Assembly: GCA_019241525.1 (NCBI GenBank)
Contig: JAFAWY010000147.1
Span: forward strand, 91,884-155,883
Direction: 5' to 3'
DNA: 64,000 bases
Source: Pseudonocardiales bacterium
GTDB lineage: Bacteria > Actinomycetota > Actinomycetes > Mycobacteriales > Pseudonocardiaceae
Made by a program: the position numbers and the translations under genes. Shown piece by piece: positions 30,456 through 40,439 of the stretch (position 1 is its first letter; the number at the start of each line of letters is the position of its first letter). Under the pieces are notes generated by a model. The model ran no database searches. It had not been told where the DNA came from and worked only from the letters and a program-made list of their open reading frames with translations.

Positions 30456-30490
30456 CTTGCTGGCGACTGGACTGCGTGCGGAGTGGCTTT

Positions 30491-31186
30491 ATGGAGCGGC
30501 GTCGAGCGATCGCATGGGCAGGTTCGATCGCCCTCATGGGCGGTGTGACCGCGCTCGTGGCCGGCTCGACGCTCGGAGGGTTCGGTCTGGGTATCTCCCG
30601 GGCACCCCGGATCGAGGCGATCGGCCCAGGATCAAAGCCGCAAACTACGCAAGAGGTGCCTACTCCGGGCGCTCCTGGTGCTCCACCCGTACCCGGCAGT
30701 CCCGCACCGGATCCGGAGCCTGCGCGTGGTGAGTCCGTGCCGCTGGCGACGACGAGTACTGTGCTGCGCCCAGTGCCGGATCCTGCGCGAAACATCACGG
30801 ATTACCCGCGCGAACCTGCTGCTCACCAGAAGTCACCAAAGATTATTGTGGTTTCGCCGTTGGCTGCAACCGGTCTGCCGGATGTTTCCGTGCCACCACG
30901 TGTGGTCGGTAGGCCGGATATTCCGGCGAAAAAGAAAAAAGTGCCTGCGCCAACTATTGATAAACGGCCGAACCGTGATAGCTCGATTACCGAAAGGCGG
31001 AAGTGGGCGGCTCGGTTAGTCCGAATCCGGGCCATTCTTGAACACATCCACGGTTTCAAGGCTGGCCGCGCCGAACCGCCCAGGGAACGCGACGTACCTT
31101 CTTCCGGCCGGGTGAGGACAGCGGAACCCAAGGCCGGGGCTGCCAACCACCTCCCGCGTAGCCGAAACGACGGCCGCGATGGCTGA
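30491..31186 (+). CDS. Proline-rich membrane-anchored protein, unknown; partner of the reductase
   Basis: 231 residues from ATG 30491 (GGAG upstream; a GTG at 30476 is less likely). The N-terminus MERRRAIAWAGSIALMGGVT continues into a hydrophobic helix, then about 100 residues rich in Pro, Ala and Gly, and a basic C-terminal region with a possible helix (RKWAARLVRIRAILEHIHGF). It is likely anchored in the membrane with the body outside. No family recognised. Its stop lies 8 bp inside the ferric-reductase gene, so the two are translationally coupled and both follow the iron box. Confidence 0.6.
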   Translation: MERRRAIAWAGSIALMGGVTALVAGSTLGGFGLGISRAPRIEAIGPGSKPQTTQEVPTPGAPGAPPVPGSPAPDPEPARGESVPLATTSTVLRPVPDPARNITDYPREPAAHQKSPKIIVVSPLAATGLPDVSVPPRVVGRPDIPAKKKKVPAPTIDKRPNRDSSITERRKWAARLVRIRAILEHIHGFKAGRAEPPRERDVPSSGRVRTAEPKAGAANHLPRSRNDGRDG

Positions 31187-32846
31187 CACCCAGGTCCGGC
31201 CAGCTGGGGCGGCCCGCGTTTGGGCCGGCGGCATCAGCATCACCACGCTGGTGGTTCTGGTCGTGCTGATGGGTCCCGCGCCGGGCATGGCCGCGCACGG
31301 GGTGCTCGGGGATGCCGCGTGGTGGTACGTCGCACGCGCCTCTGGCCTGGTGGGGTGGTCGTTGCTCGCAGCGTCGGTGGTATTCGGCCTCGTGCTGGCC
31401 GTGCGGCTCATCCCGGCACCCCGGCGCGCCTGGGTGCAGGGCCTGCACGAGTTCATCGGTGTGCTGGCGGTGGTCTTTACCGCGATCCACGTCGTCTCCG
31501 TGCTCGCCGCCGATCGGTTGCATATCGGGCCGTGGCAAGTGGCTATTCCTTTTACCGGCCCGGATAACCCGGTTGCTCAGGGCTGTGGAGTGCTGGCCTG
31601 CTACCTGCTGATCGCGGTGACCGTGACGTCGTGGGCGCGGGCATCGTTGCCCTGGCGATGGTGGCGCCGCCTGCACCTGCTGACCTTGCCGCTGTTCGCC
31701 CTCGCTTGTGTTCACACCGCACTGGCCGGTACGGACACCGCCAGCCCGATCGTGCACTGGGCCGGCCTTGTGGTGGGCGCGGCGATCCTGTTCCTGGCCC
31801 TACTGCGCCTGCTCACACGACGTGTCCCGGCTGATCGGGCGCAGCCGAGGCCGCCGGTGGCGCGCGTGCCGCAACAGCGGCAATCAAGTCCCCTGCTCGC
31901 TGGCACCCCGGTGGAGTCCGGGATGAGCCTGCTTGTCGGGCAGACCACCTGGGAGGCGGACAACATCATGTCGTTGCGCCTGTATTCGCCAGATAGGGCG
32001 CCGTTACCGAGCTGGGAGCCAGGCGCGCATATCGAATTGGTCCTGCCCTCGGGCCGGCGCCGGCAGTATTCCCTGTGCGGCGATCCGGAAGACCGGTACT
32101 CGTACCGGATCGCGGTGTTGCAGGTGCCAGCCGGACGCGGTGGCTCAGTTGAGGTTCACACCAATACCCGGGCCGGTCAGTTGATCACTGTGCAGAGCCC
32201 GCATAACAACTTCCCGCTTGCGCCCAGCGCGGCGTACCTGTTCATCGCCGGCGGGATCGGGATCACCGCCCTGCTCGCGATGGTGGCCCGGCTGGCCAGC
32301 ACAGGTGGCGAGTGGAAGCTGGTCTACACCGGCCGCACCGGTGCCGGGATGGCATTCATCGACGAGGTCAGCACGCTGGGACCCGATCGGGTCGACGTGA
32401 TATGCAGCGACGAGCGCGGCCGGGCAGATCTGGATCGGATCATCGGTTCGGCCACCGACGGTACCGCGGTTTACTGCTGCGGTCCGGGACGGTTGATCAA
32501 GGCGGTGCGGGAGCGGGTCGCCGGCCGGCCGGACCTGACCCTGCACACCGAGCTTTTCGCCGGTGGTGGCCATAGTGGTGGCGCCTCGTTCGACGTCGAG
32601 CTGCGGCGCACCGGGCGCACCGTCAGGGTCCGCGGTGACCGCACTGTTCTGCAAGCGGTCCGTGAGGTCCTTCCCACCGTGGCGGCGAGTTGCGAGCAGG
32701 GTGTCTGCGGTGCTTGCCGCACCACGGTGCTGGCTGGCGAACCCGATCATCGCGACGAGTTGCTCACCAACGCTGAGCGCGCCGCCGGTGCGATGCTGAT
32801 TTGCGTCTCGCGCGCCTACAGCGAGCGCCTAGTCCTGGATCTGTGA
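31179..32846 (+). CDS. Ferric reductase-like transmembrane protein fused to a PDR-type FMN/NAD/2Fe-2S reductase
   Basis: 555 residues. N-terminal 210 residues: about six membrane helices with histidines ([40 protein letters not shown]) suited to bind haem b, as in ferric reductase-like domains. Then a flavin domain ([12 protein letters not shown]), a nicotinamide domain ([15 protein letters not shown]) and a C-terminal plant-type ferredoxin with [13 protein letters not shown] and a later Cys in LICVSRA. This orders NAD(P)H, flavin, 2Fe-2S and haem in one chain, for transmembrane electron transfer, probably to Fe(III) or an Fe(III)-siderophore given the iron box. The 3' end overlaps the convergent ArsA gene by 18 bp. 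Confidence 0.78.
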   Translation: MADTQVRPAGAARVWAGGISITTLVVLVVLMGPAPGMAAHGVLGDAAWWYVARASGLVGWSLLAASVVFGLVLAVRLIPAPRRAWVQGLHEFIGVLAVVFTAIHVVSVLAADRLHIGPWQVAIPFTGPDNPVAQGCGVLACYLLIAVTVTSWARASLPWRWWRRLHLLTLPLFALACVHTALAGTDTASPIVHWAGLVVGAAILFLALLRLLTRRVPADRAQPRPPVARVPQQRQSSPLLAGTPVESGMSLLVGQTTWEADNIMSLRLYSPDRAPLPSWEPGAHIELVLPSGRRRQYSLCGDPEDRYSYRIAVLQVPAGRGGSVEVHTNTRAGQLITVQSPHNNFPLAPSAAYLFIAGGIGITALLAMVARLASTGGEWKLVYTGRTGAGMAFIDEVSTLGPDRVDVICSDERGRADLDRIIGSATDGTAVYCCGPGRLIKAVRERVAGRPDLTLHTELFAGGGHSGGASFDVELRRTGRTVRVRGDRTVLQAVREVLPTVAASCEQGVCGACRTTVLAGEPDHRDELLTNAERAAGAMLICVSRAYSERLVLDL

Positions 32847-34022
32847 CTGGAGCCAGTACCCGCCGATGGCGGGTTGTGGCTTGCATAGCAGGTGGCCGAT
32901 CTGGCGCAGTGCCGGCAGGTCGTGGACGTCGGCAGCCAGCGCCGGCACGGTGACCACCGCGACGGCCGGATGCGCCCGGCAAAACCGGGCTAGTAGCCGG
33001 CGTTCCCTGGCAGCCAGCGCGACCCGGTCGGCGTGCAGCCGCAGCACTGCCGCAGCCAGTGGCGCGTTACCGGAGCGCTGCAGGGTTTCGGCCGCTGTCT
33101 CGGCCCGGGCAGCCGGCAGGTCGGCGAGCACCGGGTGCGTCCGGTTGAGCACCAGCCCGGCCAGCGGCATCGATTCGATGGCCAACCGATCCACGAAGTA
33201 AGCCGCTTCGCGGACCGCATCGGCTTCCGGGGTGGCGACCACCACGAATGCGGTGCCGGGCGCGCGCAGCAGCTCGTAGGTGGCTGTGGCGCGCTCCCGG
33301 AACCCGCCGAACATGGTGTCGAGAGCCTGCACGAATGCCGAGGCGTCGGCCAGCATCTGCCCGCCGAGGATGGTCGAGATAGCTCTGCTGAACAGCCCGA
33401 AGCTGGCCCCTACCAGCCGCCGCACCCCCCAGCTACCGGCCCGCGCCGGTGCTGACAGCAGGCGGATCATCCGCCCGTCCAGGAATGACGACAGCCGTTG
33501 TGGGGCGTCCAGGAAATCCAGTGCGGAGCGCGAAGGTGGGGTATCCACCACAATGAGATCCCACTGATCAGCCGATACCAGCTGCCCCAGCTTCTCCATC
33601 GCCATGTACTCCTGAGTCCCGGAGAAGGATGAGGAAATGGCTTGGTAGAAGGGGTTAGCCATGATCTGGGCGGCCCGCTCGGGGCTGGCGTGCGCCTGCA
33701 CCATCTCATCGAAGGTGCGCCGCATGTCCAGCATCATCGCGTGCAACGCCCCACCAGCCAGGTCGATCTGCGCGGTGGGCATGACCCGGCGCGGATTGTT
33801 GGTCAGCTCGCGCAGGCCCATCGACTGGGCCAGCCGGCGAGCCGGGTCGATGGTGAGCACGACTACCGATCGACCCTGCTCCGCGGCCCGCAGCGCAAGT
33901 GCGGCAGCCGTCGTCGTCTTGCCCACCCCGCCCGCGCCGCAACACACCACCACCCGCGTGGTGCGGTCGGTCAGCAGCTCGTCGATGTTGAACGAGGGCG
34001 GCGCGCTGGTGTCGAGGCTCAC
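32829..34022 (-). CDS. ArsA/GET3-family ATPase, second of a pair
   Basis: 397 residues. Deviant Walker [17 protein letters not shown], switch region [36 protein letters not shown] and the [21 protein letters not shown] segment place it in the anion-transporting/GET3 ATPase family. No arsenic genes lie nearby; the pair corresponds to the mycobacterial Rv3679-Rv3680-type proteins, thought to form a heterocomplex with a role in glycerol or membrane homeostasis, which I cite from memory. Its ATG overlaps the stop of the first ArsA gene (ATGA). Confidence 0.85.
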   Translation of the reverse strand: MSLDTSAPPSFNIDELLTDRTTRVVVCCGAGGVGKTTTAAALALRAAEQGRSVVVLTIDPARRLAQSMGLRELTNNPRRVMPTAQIDLAGGALHAMMLDMRRTFDEMVQAHASPERAAQIMANPFYQAISSSFSGTQEYMAMEKLGQLVSADQWDLIVVDTPPSRSALDFLDAPQRLSSFLDGRMIRLLSAPARAGSWGVRRLVGASFGLFSRAISTILGGQMLADASAFVQALDTMFGGFRERATATYELLRAPGTAFVVVATPEADAVREAAYFVDRLAIESMPLAGLVLNRTHPVLADLPAARAETAAETLQRSGNAPLAAAVLRLHADRVALAARERRLLARFCRAHPAVAVVTVPALAADVHDLPALRQIGHLLCKPQPAIGGYWLQSQIQD

Positions 34023-35032
34023 CGCACTCCTTGCGAGTGCAGCACGTCGGACAGCTCGTAGATCCCCCCGAGATCCACTCCGTCACCGCCGATGTCGGTG
34101 AGGTCAGGTAGTTCGATCAACGGCATGCCAGCGTCGGCGAGCCTGGCGCGCGCCTGTTGCTCCGCGTGCATCCGCATCGCATGCTCCACCGTTTCGGTGA
34201 CCAGGCCGTCGACCACCGCGGCATCCAGATCCAGTCCAGAGGCGAGTAGCCCGGTCCGGACTCGGTCGGCGTCGACCTGGCCGTTTGCCGAACCCGTCGC
34301 GTTGTTCGTGGTCGTCGCCCACTGTTGCGGCAGCCGGGACGGCCGCGCTCGGTTGATCAGCACCGCACCTGGCCGCAGGTCGGCGCGATCGAGTTCCGCG
34401 ACCGTCTCCAGAGTCTCGGCAACGGGCAGGTCCTCGAGCAGGGTCACCACGTGGACCGCGGTATCGGCCGAGTGCAGCAGCCGCACCACCCCCTTGCTCT
34501 GGCTGTGGATAGGGCCAACCTTCGCCAAGTCGGCCATCGCCCGAGTGACGTCGAGAAACCTCACCACCCGCCCGGTGGGCGGGGCGTCGAGCACTACCGC
34601 GTCGTAGTTGTGGATGCCATCACGAGCTCGTGTCGTCGCCTCCTTCACCTTGCCAGTGAGCAGCACATCGCGCAGTCCCGGCGCCAGCGTGGTGGCGAAC
34701 TCGATCGCTCCCATCCGGCGCAGCGTCCGACCCGCGAAGCCCAGGTTGTAGAACAGAGCGAAGTACTCCAGTAGCGCCTCTTCGGCATCGACGGCTAGCG
34801 CACGCACTTCACCACCGCCCGGAGCGACCGCAATGCGTCGCTCCTGGTACGGCAGCGGTGGTACGTCAAACAGATGCGCGATGCCCTGGCGCCCCTCGAC
34901 TTCGATCAGCAGCGTCTTCCTGCCGCCGGTGGCCAGCGCCACCGCCAGGGCAGCGGCCACCGTAGTCTTGCCGGTGCCTCCTTTGCCGGTGACGACATGC
35001 AGGCGCGCCCGCGCCAGCTCGTCAGACCACAT
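34019..35032 (-). CDS. ArsA/GET3-family ATPase, first of a pair
   Basis: 337 residues from ATG 35032; the frame continues upstream into the divergent DUF4177 gene, which is rejected. Walker [54 protein letters not shown] and [15 protein letters not shown] are diagnostic. It probably dimerises with the following paralogue, as the two genes overlap by four bases. The 63-bp gap to the divergent DUF4177 start must contain both promoters. Confidence 0.85.
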   Translation of the reverse strand: MWSDELARARLHVVTGKGGTGKTTVAAALAVALATGGRKTLLIEVEGRQGIAHLFDVPPLPYQERRIAVAPGGGEVRALAVDAEEALLEYFALFYNLGFAGRTLRRMGAIEFATTLAPGLRDVLLTGKVKEATTRARDGIHNYDAVVLDAPPTGRVVRFLDVTRAMADLAKVGPIHSQSKGVVRLLHSADTAVHVVTLLEDLPVAETLETVAELDRADLRPGAVLINRARPSRLPQQWATTTNNATGSANGQVDADRVRTGLLASGLDLDAAVVDGLVTETVEHAMRMHAEQQARARLADAGMPLIELPDLTDIGGDGVDLGGIYELSDVLHSQGVR

Positions 35033-35095
35033 GTACGCGAGCGTAATGCGGCGAGCCTGGCGGCCGCGGCCCGTCGGCACGCGATAGCGTGCCGC

Positions 35096-35251
35096 ATGAC
35101 CACCTGGGAGTACGCGACGGTGCCGCTGTTGACCCATGCCACCAAGCAGATCCTCGATCAATGGGGTGCCGACGGCTGGGAGCTGGTCACCGTGATGCCG
35201 GGTCCGACCGGCGAGCAGCTGGTGGCTTACCTCAAGCGTCCCAAGCAGTGA
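35096..35251 (+). CDS. DUF4177-like small protein
   Basis: 51 residues, MTTWEYATVPLLTHATKQIL onward, with DQWGADGWELVTVMPGPTGEQL; the WEYATVPL...GWELV pattern is that of the DUF4177 family, which forms a small beta-alpha-beta fold of unknown role. It lies directly upstream of RidA and overlaps it (GTGA). Too short for many gene finders but conserved in the equivalent mycobacterial location. Confidence 0.75.
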   Translation: MTTWEYATVPLLTHATKQILDQWGADGWELVTVMPGPTGEQLVAYLKRPKQ

Positions 35252-35700
35252 CCGCCTCGGCCCGGCTGGCAGAGCTCGGGCTGGTGCTGCCGCCGGTGGC
35301 TACCCCGGCCGGGGTTTACCTGCCCGCCGTGCGCAGCGGCTCGCTCGTCTTCACCGCAGGCCAGCTCCCACTCGTTGGTGGGGTGGTGGCGGCTACCGGC
35401 AAGCTCGGTGCCGAGATCGACACCTCCCAAGGTCAGCAGCTGGCCGAAACATGTGTGCTCAACGCGCTGGCCGCGGTGCACGATCTGGTCGGTCTCGATG
35501 CGGTGGTCCGGGTAGTCAAGGTGGTGGGGTACGTCGCTTCGGTACCCGGCTTCACTGCGCAGCCCGCTGTGCTCAACGGGGCATCCGAGCTGCTCGGCAA
35601 GATATTCGGGCAGGCAGGTACGCACGCTCGATCGGCGGTCGGGGTTGCTGAGCTGCCGCTGGGCGCGCCGGTGGAAATCGAGCTGGTCGTCGAGGTCTGA
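35248..35700 (+). CDS. RidA/YjgF family protein
   Basis: 150 residues from GTG 35248, which overlaps the DUF4177 stop. RidA features: VYLPAVRSGSLVFTAGQLPL, a long central helix (LAETCVLNALAAVHDLVGLD), VVKVVGYVASVPGFTAQP and the final RSAVGVAELPLGAPVEIELV, with the Arg that binds imine/enamine substrates. The family hydrolyses reactive 2-aminoacrylate-type intermediates released by PLP enzymes. It belongs to the sub-branch carrying a longer N-terminus (ASARLAELGLVLPPVATPAG) common in Actinobacteria. Confidence 0.88.
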   Translation: MTASARLAELGLVLPPVATPAGVYLPAVRSGSLVFTAGQLPLVGGVVAATGKLGAEIDTSQGQQLAETCVLNALAAVHDLVGLDAVVRVVKVVGYVASVPGFTAQPAVLNGASELLGKIFGQAGTHARSAVGVAELPLGAPVEIELVVEV

Positions 35701-35736
35701 CGGGCAACGCTCGCCACACCGCCGCGTCGGGAGTTG

Positions 35737-35757
35737 GTGGCTGTTAAGAGCAGCCAC
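35737..35757. terminator. Hairpin between ridA and crp
   Basis: GTGGCTG (35737-35743), loop TTAAGAG, CAGCCAC (35751-35757): a perfect 7-bp stem located between the convergent ridA and crp genes. A second weaker pair, GGGTTG and CAACCC, follows around 35763-35792. Likely transcription end point for both genes. Confidence 0.5.
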
Positions 35758-35794
35758 GCCCGGGGTTGGCGGTACTCTTGAAGGGCAACCCAAC

Positions 35795-36469
35795 TTAGCG
35801 GGCGCGGCGGACGAGGCGCTGGGGTTCCAGGATGAGTACGCTCTTGCCTTCCAGGCGCAGCCAGCCGCGGTGGGCGAAATCGGCGAGCGCCTTGTTCACC
35901 GTCTCCCGGGAAGCGCCGACGAGCTGAGCGATCTCCTCCTGGGTGAGATCGTGGGTCACCCGGAGCATGCCGCCCTCCTGGGTGCCGAAGTCGTGCGCAA
36001 GCTGCAGCAACGCCTTGGCCACCCGTCCTGGCACGTCCGTGAAGATCAAGTCGGCGAGCATGTTGTTGGTTCGGCGCAGTCGCCGAGCGATCACCCGCAG
36101 CAGCTGCTCGGCGATCTCCGGGCGCTTGGCGATCCACTCCCGCAAGGCGGTGCGATCCATGGTGACGGCTTGAACCTCGGTCACCGTGGTGGCCGTCGAG
36201 GTACGGGGTCCCGGATCGAAGATCGAGAGCTCGCCGAACATGTCGGAAGGGCCGAACACGGCGAGCAGGTTCTCCCTACCGTCAGGCGACTTACGCCCGA
36301 TCTTGACCTTGCCGGACAGGATGATGTAGAGCCGGTCACCCAGTTCTCCCTCGGCGAAGATGACGTGCGCGCGAGGGAAACTGACTGGTTCCAGGGCGGT
36401 TCTCAAATCCTGAACTGCCGACGGGTCGACACCCTGAAAGATGCCAGCCCGGACCAGGGCGTCGTTCAC
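35795..36469 (-). CDS. crp: Crp/Fnr-family transcriptional regulator (Crp)
   Basis: 224 residues. Cyclic nucleotide-binding domain with [20 protein letters not shown] and [20 protein letters not shown], where the Glu of GELS and the Arg of PRTSTA are the classical cAMP phosphate contacts; dimerisation helix, then a helix-turn-helix [20 protein letters not shown]. Full length and close to mycobacterial Crp, also a neighbour of nth there. It probably binds cAMP and regulates carbon and respiration genes. Confidence 0.92.
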   Translation of the reverse strand: MNDALVRAGIFQGVDPSAVQDLRTALEPVSFPRAHVIFAEGELGDRLYIILSGKVKIGRKSPDGRENLLAVFGPSDMFGELSIFDPGPRTSTATTVTEVQAVTMDRTALREWIAKRPEIAEQLLRVIARRLRRTNNMLADLIFTDVPGRVAKALLQLAHDFGTQEGGMLRVTHDLTQEEIAQLVGASRETVNKALADFAHRGWLRLEGKSVLILEPQRLVRRAR

Positions 36470-36541
36470 CGCGTTCCTCCAGCTGATCGGAGGCGGAATT
36501 CACCCGCCGTTAAGGGATCTACCCGATCATCTACGGTGAGT

Positions 36542-36829
36542 CTAGGACTGTTGCTCGACGCGGCGTGATCGGATTAGCGGGCTGCGGCGTAGCCGGCGAC
36601 GGCGGAACAGTTCCAGCGCGCCAGTGATACCGGTGCGGTACAGGGCCCGGACCTCATCTGGCCGAGCCGCCTGCAGGAACTCCTCAACCTCATTTTCTTG
36701 CACTGCGAGGTTCTCTCGAGCTGCGAGGTAGCGCAGCCGGTGCTCCAGCCGCTCCATCGCGAGTGCGAAGAACATGATCAGCACGGGGATCGCGGCAACA
36801 AACCAGATGGTCATGGTGCCGGGCATCAT
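36542..36829 (-). CDS. Small membrane protein, conserved in the nth-crp interval
   Basis: 95 residues, MMPGTMTIWFVAAIPVLIMF onward: one N-terminal membrane helix followed by a charged helical cytoplasmic part (ALAMERLEHRLRYLAARENL, VEEFLQAARPDEVRALYRTG) and a basic C-terminus. Mycobacteria carry a small protein gene in the same place and orientation relative to crp and nth. Function unknown. Starts at either of two adjacent ATGs (36829 or 36826). Confidence 0.65.
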   Translation of the reverse strand: MMPGTMTIWFVAAIPVLIMFFALAMERLEHRLRYLAARENLAVQENEVEEFLQAARPDEVRALYRTGITGALELFRRRRLRRSPLIRSRRVEQQS

Positions 36830-36953
36830 TCCCTATTGTGGGGCTGGCGTGCGCGCGGGGGTCGTATTCGGCGTGTCGCTGAAAGTTGCAGCTGTCCGAT
36901 CTGGGTAGCAGGCTGCGCAACGGAGTCTGGCGGCAGATCCGTAGTCTGAAGGG

Positions 36954-37760
36954 GTGTCAGCTCGGTCGCGCCGGTCGTTCGCGGCGGAAAGTCACCTCGC
37001 GCTGGTCCGGCGAGCCCGGCGGATGGACCGGGTGCTGGCCACCGCCTACCCGGACGCGCACTGCGAACTGGATTTCCGCACACCGCTAGAGCTGACCGTG
37101 GCCACCATCCTTTCCGCGCAGACCACCGACAAGCGGGTCAACGAGACCACTCCGGTGCTGTTCGACCGGTATCGCAGCGCAGCCGACTACGCGGCGGCGG
37201 ATCGCAGTGAGCTGGAGGAACTGATCCGGCCTACCGGCTTCTACCGGAATAAGGCTGCGGCGCTGATCGGGCTTGGAACGGCGCTCGTCGAGCGTTTCGA
37301 TGGTGTGGTGCCCGCACGGCTGAGTGACCTGGTCACCCTCCCGGGGATCGGGCGCAAGACCGCCAACGTGATCCTGGGCAATGCCTTCGGCGTGCCCGGC
37401 ATCACGGTGGACACCCATTTCGGGCGGCTGGTGCGCCGGTGGGGCTGGACCAGCCACGAAGATCCGGTAAAGGTTGAGGAAGCGGTCGGCCAGCTCATTC
37501 CAAAACGGGACTGGACGATGCTGTCCCACCGGGTGATCTTCCACGGGCGCCGGGTGTGCCACTCGCGGCGCCCGGCGTGCGGGGTGTGCCCGTTGGCCAC
37601 TGACTGCCCGTCGTACGGCAGCGGACCCACCGAACCGGAGATTGCCGCCGCGCTGCTCCGCGGCCCCGAGACGCCGCACCTGCTCGCGATGGCCGGGCTG
37701 CCGGTCGACCTGGGCCCCGGCGCGGTCGCTGAAGTGCACACCCCAGAGGCGATCCCGTGA
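36954..37760 (+). CDS. nth: Endonuclease III
   Basis: 268 residues from GTG 36954. Helix-hairpin-helix [14 protein letters not shown] with the catalytic Lys, [14 protein letters not shown] with the catalytic Asp, and the 4Fe-4S ligand set [17 protein letters not shown] (Cys-x6-Cys-x2-Cys-x5-Cys). A bifunctional glycosylase/AP lyase that removes oxidised pyrimidines. It heads a four-gene rightward operon (nth, tlpA-like, NUDIX, marP) in which each gene overlaps the next by four bases. Confidence 0.95.
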   Translation: MSARSRRSFAAESHLALVRRARRMDRVLATAYPDAHCELDFRTPLELTVATILSAQTTDKRVNETTPVLFDRYRSAADYAAADRSELEELIRPTGFYRNKAAALIGLGTALVERFDGVVPARLSDLVTLPGIGRKTANVILGNAFGVPGITVDTHFGRLVRRWGWTSHEDPVKVEEAVGQLIPKRDWTMLSHRVIFHGRRVCHSRRPACGVCPLATDCPSYGSGPTEPEIAAALLRGPETPHLLAMAGLPVDLGPGAVAEVHTPEAIP

Positions 37761-38389
37761 AGCATGCGCTGCGGTGGGCGCTGGTCCTGGTGTTGCTAGC
37801 CGGAGCGCTGGTCGTGGCGTTGTGGCCCCGGGCGAACCCGGGACCGGTCCCCTCGATCAGCCAGGCCGTCGCCGGCGCGCCGAGTATCGATCAGTTGCGG
37901 TCGGCGGCGGCGCTGCAACCCTGCCCGGCCACGCACGGGAATGCCGGCGCAACCGGTAGCCCGCTGGCGGGGCTGGCGCTGCCATGCCTTGGCCAGCCAG
38001 GAACGGTGGACCTGGCAGCGGCGTTGGCCGGCCGGCCGGCGTTGCTCAACCTGTGGGGGCCGATGTGCCAACCGTGCGCCCAGGAGCTGCCTGCGCTGGC
38101 GGCTTACGCCGCCGAGCCGGGCGCGGTGACGGTACTGGGCGTGGAGGTGCAGCAGCTGCCCGGTGCGGCGCTGGAGGAACTCGCCGCGCTCAACGTGCAC
38201 TATCCCTCGGTCAGCGATCCTGATGGCCGGCTGCGCGCCGCCTTGCATGCCCCACCCGCTATCCCGTTGACCTACGTGGTTTCTGCAGACGGCAAGGTCA
38301 CCCAGGTCAACCCGCCCGAGGTGATGCGCAGCCCAGAGCAAGTGCGAGCCGTGGTGGCGCGCTATCTCGGTCCCGGAGCCAGCGAATGA
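37757..38389 (+). CDS. TlpA-like membrane-anchored thioredoxin-fold protein
   Basis: 210 residues starting in the nth stop (GTGA). N-terminal signal anchor ([19 protein letters not shown]), then an extracytoplasmic thioredoxin fold with active-site [16 protein letters not shown] and the cis-Pro region [11 protein letters not shown]. Two further cysteines ([16 protein letters not shown]) lie before the domain and might form a second disulfide. Probably keeps exported thiols reduced or oxidised; in mycobacteria its orthologue is encoded with the MarP protease, whose activity depends on a disulfide. Confidence 0.82.
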   Translation: MKHALRWALVLVLLAGALVVALWPRANPGPVPSISQAVAGAPSIDQLRSAAALQPCPATHGNAGATGSPLAGLALPCLGQPGTVDLAAALAGRPALLNLWGPMCQPCAQELPALAAYAAEPGAVTVLGVEVQQLPGAALEELAALNVHYPSVSDPDGRLRAALHAPPAIPLTYVVSADGKVTQVNPPEVMRSPEQVRAVVARYLGPGASE

Positions 38390-39105
38390 CCGGGCCATTC
38401 CCCTCGGGGTCGCTGCTGGCAGGGCCGCTGGTCGACCCTGCTTCGCTGCCAGGCTGGCTGACCACGCTGGTCAGCCGCACCGCCGGGCTGGTCCCGGAGG
38501 ATTTTGGACGGGATTCGGTGCCGGCGGCAGCTGGCCGGCGAGCCGCTGTGCTCGTGCTTTTCGCTTCCGATCCGCACACCGGTGAGCCTGACGTGCTGCT
38601 GCAGCGGCGCTCGGCGCGGGTGTCTGCCCACCCAGGTCAGGTCTGCTTTCCCGGCGGGGCGGTCGACGAGACCGACGACGGTCCGGTGGCCACTGCCTTG
38701 CGGGAGGCAGGTGAGGAAGTCGGGGTCCGGGCCGCCGATGTGCTACCGGTTGCGGTGTTGCCGCAGCTATACCTCGCGCGGTCGAATTTCCTCATCACTC
38801 CCGTGCTGGGGCATTGGCAGCGGCCCGGGCCGGTGGCCCCCGTGGACTACCGGGAGACCGTCGCGGTTGCCCGGGTGCTGCTGCGGGTGCTTGCGGATCC
38901 GGTTAACCGGCTGATCGTGCGCGGTCCCAGCGGGTGCCCGTATCCCGCGTTTGTGCTACCTGGAATGCTGGTCTGGGGGTTCACCGGCCGGTTGCTGGCT
39001 GCCCTGCTGACATTGGGTGGCTGGGCGCGACCTTGGGAGCCGGCGGCTGAGTACGACCTGGAAGCCGCGTGGCGGCTGGCCGAGCGGACCGAGGTGATCC
39101 GGTGA
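38386..39105 (+). CDS. NUDIX hydrolase (CoA pyrophosphatase-like)
   Basis: 239 residues, overlapping its neighbours by ATGA and GTGA. The CoA-pyrophosphatase signature VLLQRRSARVSAHPGQVCFP precedes the NUDIX box GGAVDETDDGPVATALREAGEEVGV region, in which the R-E-x-x-E-E metal ligands are intact. Expected to cleave CoA, acyl-CoA or other nucleoside diphosphate derivatives. Its active site contrasts with the degenerate NUDIX-fold protein at 21.9 kb. Confidence 0.85.
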   Translation: MTGPFPSGSLLAGPLVDPASLPGWLTTLVSRTAGLVPEDFGRDSVPAAAGRRAAVLVLFASDPHTGEPDVLLQRRSARVSAHPGQVCFPGGAVDETDDGPVATALREAGEEVGVRAADVLPVAVLPQLYLARSNFLITPVLGHWQRPGPVAPVDYRETVAVARVLLRVLADPVNRLIVRGPSGCPYPAFVLPGMLVWGFTGRLLAALLTLGGWARPWEPAAEYDLEAAWRLAERTEVIR

Positions 39106-40286
39106 ACTGGGTGGACGTGCTGGTGCTCGTGCTGGCCTTGCTGGCCGGGATCTCTGGCGCCCGGCAAGGCATGGTCGCCGCCGCAGCATCGTTCATCGGC
39201 GTGCTCGCCGGTGCCGTAATCGGCGTGCGGATCGCGCCGTCGCTGATCGCCGGTTACGAGAGCCCGGAGGTCAGGGTCGCGCTCGGCGTGTCGATCGTGA
39301 TCGTGCTCGTAGCGCTGGGCGAGACGCTGGGGGTGTTGCTCGGGCGGGCGGTGCAGCGGCGCATCGATGGGGAGTCGGTGCGCCAGGTGGACACCTTCCT
39401 GGGCGCCGTAGTGCAAGGAATGGCCGCTTTGGTGGTGGCCTGGCTGGTCGCCTTGCCGCTGACCAAATCCTCTGCTTACACCGGGCTGACCGGAGCGGTG
39501 CGCGACTCGTCGGTGCTACGGATCGTCGACACGATGATGCCCAACGTGCTGCGGCAGTTGCCCACCGAGTTGACCCGGCTGCTCGACGTCTCCGGATTCC
39601 CCGACGTGCTGGCGCCGTTCTCGCCGACACCGATCACCGATGTGGGGCCGGCTGACCCGGTGCTGCTCAACAGCCCCGTGGTGCGGCAGGCCCGTGCCAG
39701 CGTACTTAAGGTGCGGGGACGGGCACGATCGTGTTCCAGGGCGCTGGAAGGCAGCGCCTTTGTCATCGCGCCCCAACGGGTGATCACCAATGCGCACGTG
39801 GTTGCGGGCACCGACCAGGTCCAGGTCGAGACCTCAGACGGCACGTTGGACGCCACGGTGGTGCTCTACGACCCCGAGACCGACGTGGCGATTCTCAAGG
39901 TGCCCGGATTGCGCGCACCCGTGTTGCAGCTGGCCCCGAAGTCGGCGGTCTCCGGAACGAGCGGGCTGGTCCTCGGCTACCCGCTGGATGGGCCGTACAC
40001 GGCCTCCGCCGCCCGGGTGCGGGACCGCATTCACCTGCGTGGCCCCGACATTTATAACGCCACGACCGTGGTCCGCAATGTCTACACCGTGCGCGCCGTG
40101 GTGCGCAGCGGCAACTCGGGTGGTCCCTTGCTGGATGGATCCGGCCAGGTGCTCGGTTTGGTCTTCGGCGCGGCCGTGGACAACGACGAGACCGGGTTCG
40201 TGCTCGCCGACGATGAGATCTCCGATGACGTGGCCACCGCACCCAGCCGCAACGTCGAGGTCTCTACCGGCACCTGCGCGTCCTGA
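39102..40286 (+). CDS. marP: MarP-like membrane-anchored serine protease
   Basis: 394 residues from GTG 39102 (overlapping the NUDIX stop); the ORF extends upstream but into the neighbour. Four N-terminal membrane helices resemble the CvpA-type anchor (VDVLVLVLALLAGISGARQG), followed by a chymotrypsin-like protease: His in TNAHVVAG, Asp in YDPETDVAIL, Ser in RSGNSGGPLL. A Cys in RARSCSRALEG and one near the C-terminus (STGTCAS) correspond to the redox disulfide described for mycobacterial MarP, needed for acid and oxidative stress resistance. Confidence 0.9.
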   Translation: MNWVDVLVLVLALLAGISGARQGMVAAAASFIGVLAGAVIGVRIAPSLIAGYESPEVRVALGVSIVIVLVALGETLGVLLGRAVQRRIDGESVRQVDTFLGAVVQGMAALVVAWLVALPLTKSSAYTGLTGAVRDSSVLRIVDTMMPNVLRQLPTELTRLLDVSGFPDVLAPFSPTPITDVGPADPVLLNSPVVRQARASVLKVRGRARSCSRALEGSAFVIAPQRVITNAHVVAGTDQVQVETSDGTLDATVVLYDPETDVAILKVPGLRAPVLQLAPKSAVSGTSGLVLGYPLDGPYTASAARVRDRIHLRGPDIYNATTVVRNVYTVRAVVRSGNSGGPLLDGSGQVLGLVFGAAVDNDETGFVLADDEISDDVATAPSRNVEVSTGTCAS

Positions 40287-40306
40287 CGGCCGGCGTCCCC
40301 TCCGTT

Positions 40307-40369
40307 CGCAGTCTGGATGCAGACTGCGGTTTGCGGGCCCGTTAAAACAGCAGTCTGCATCCAGACTGC
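40307..40369. repeat. Paired-hairpin intergenic repeat, copy 3
   Basis: CGCAGTCTG-GATG-CAGACTGCG (40307-40328) followed by GTTT, then AAAAC and GCAGTCTG-CATC-CAGACTGC (40350-40369). Same two-hairpin layout as the 14.75-kb copy with 21 bp between the units. It separates marP from the SDR gene, both rightward, and lies at the edge of the rearranged block. Confidence 0.85.
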
Positions 40370-40439
40370 CGGGTCGGGGACGTTTCCCGAGGGCACCTGG
40401 TGGGAATGGGGGCGAGGTCGCCGAGTTGAGGAGTGCCCT

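Noticed and set aside
32829..35032. Arsenite efflux operon
   Set aside because: The ArsA-like ATPases lie in the conserved crp-nth neighbourhood without arsB, arsC or arsR, so arsenic resistance is not supported.
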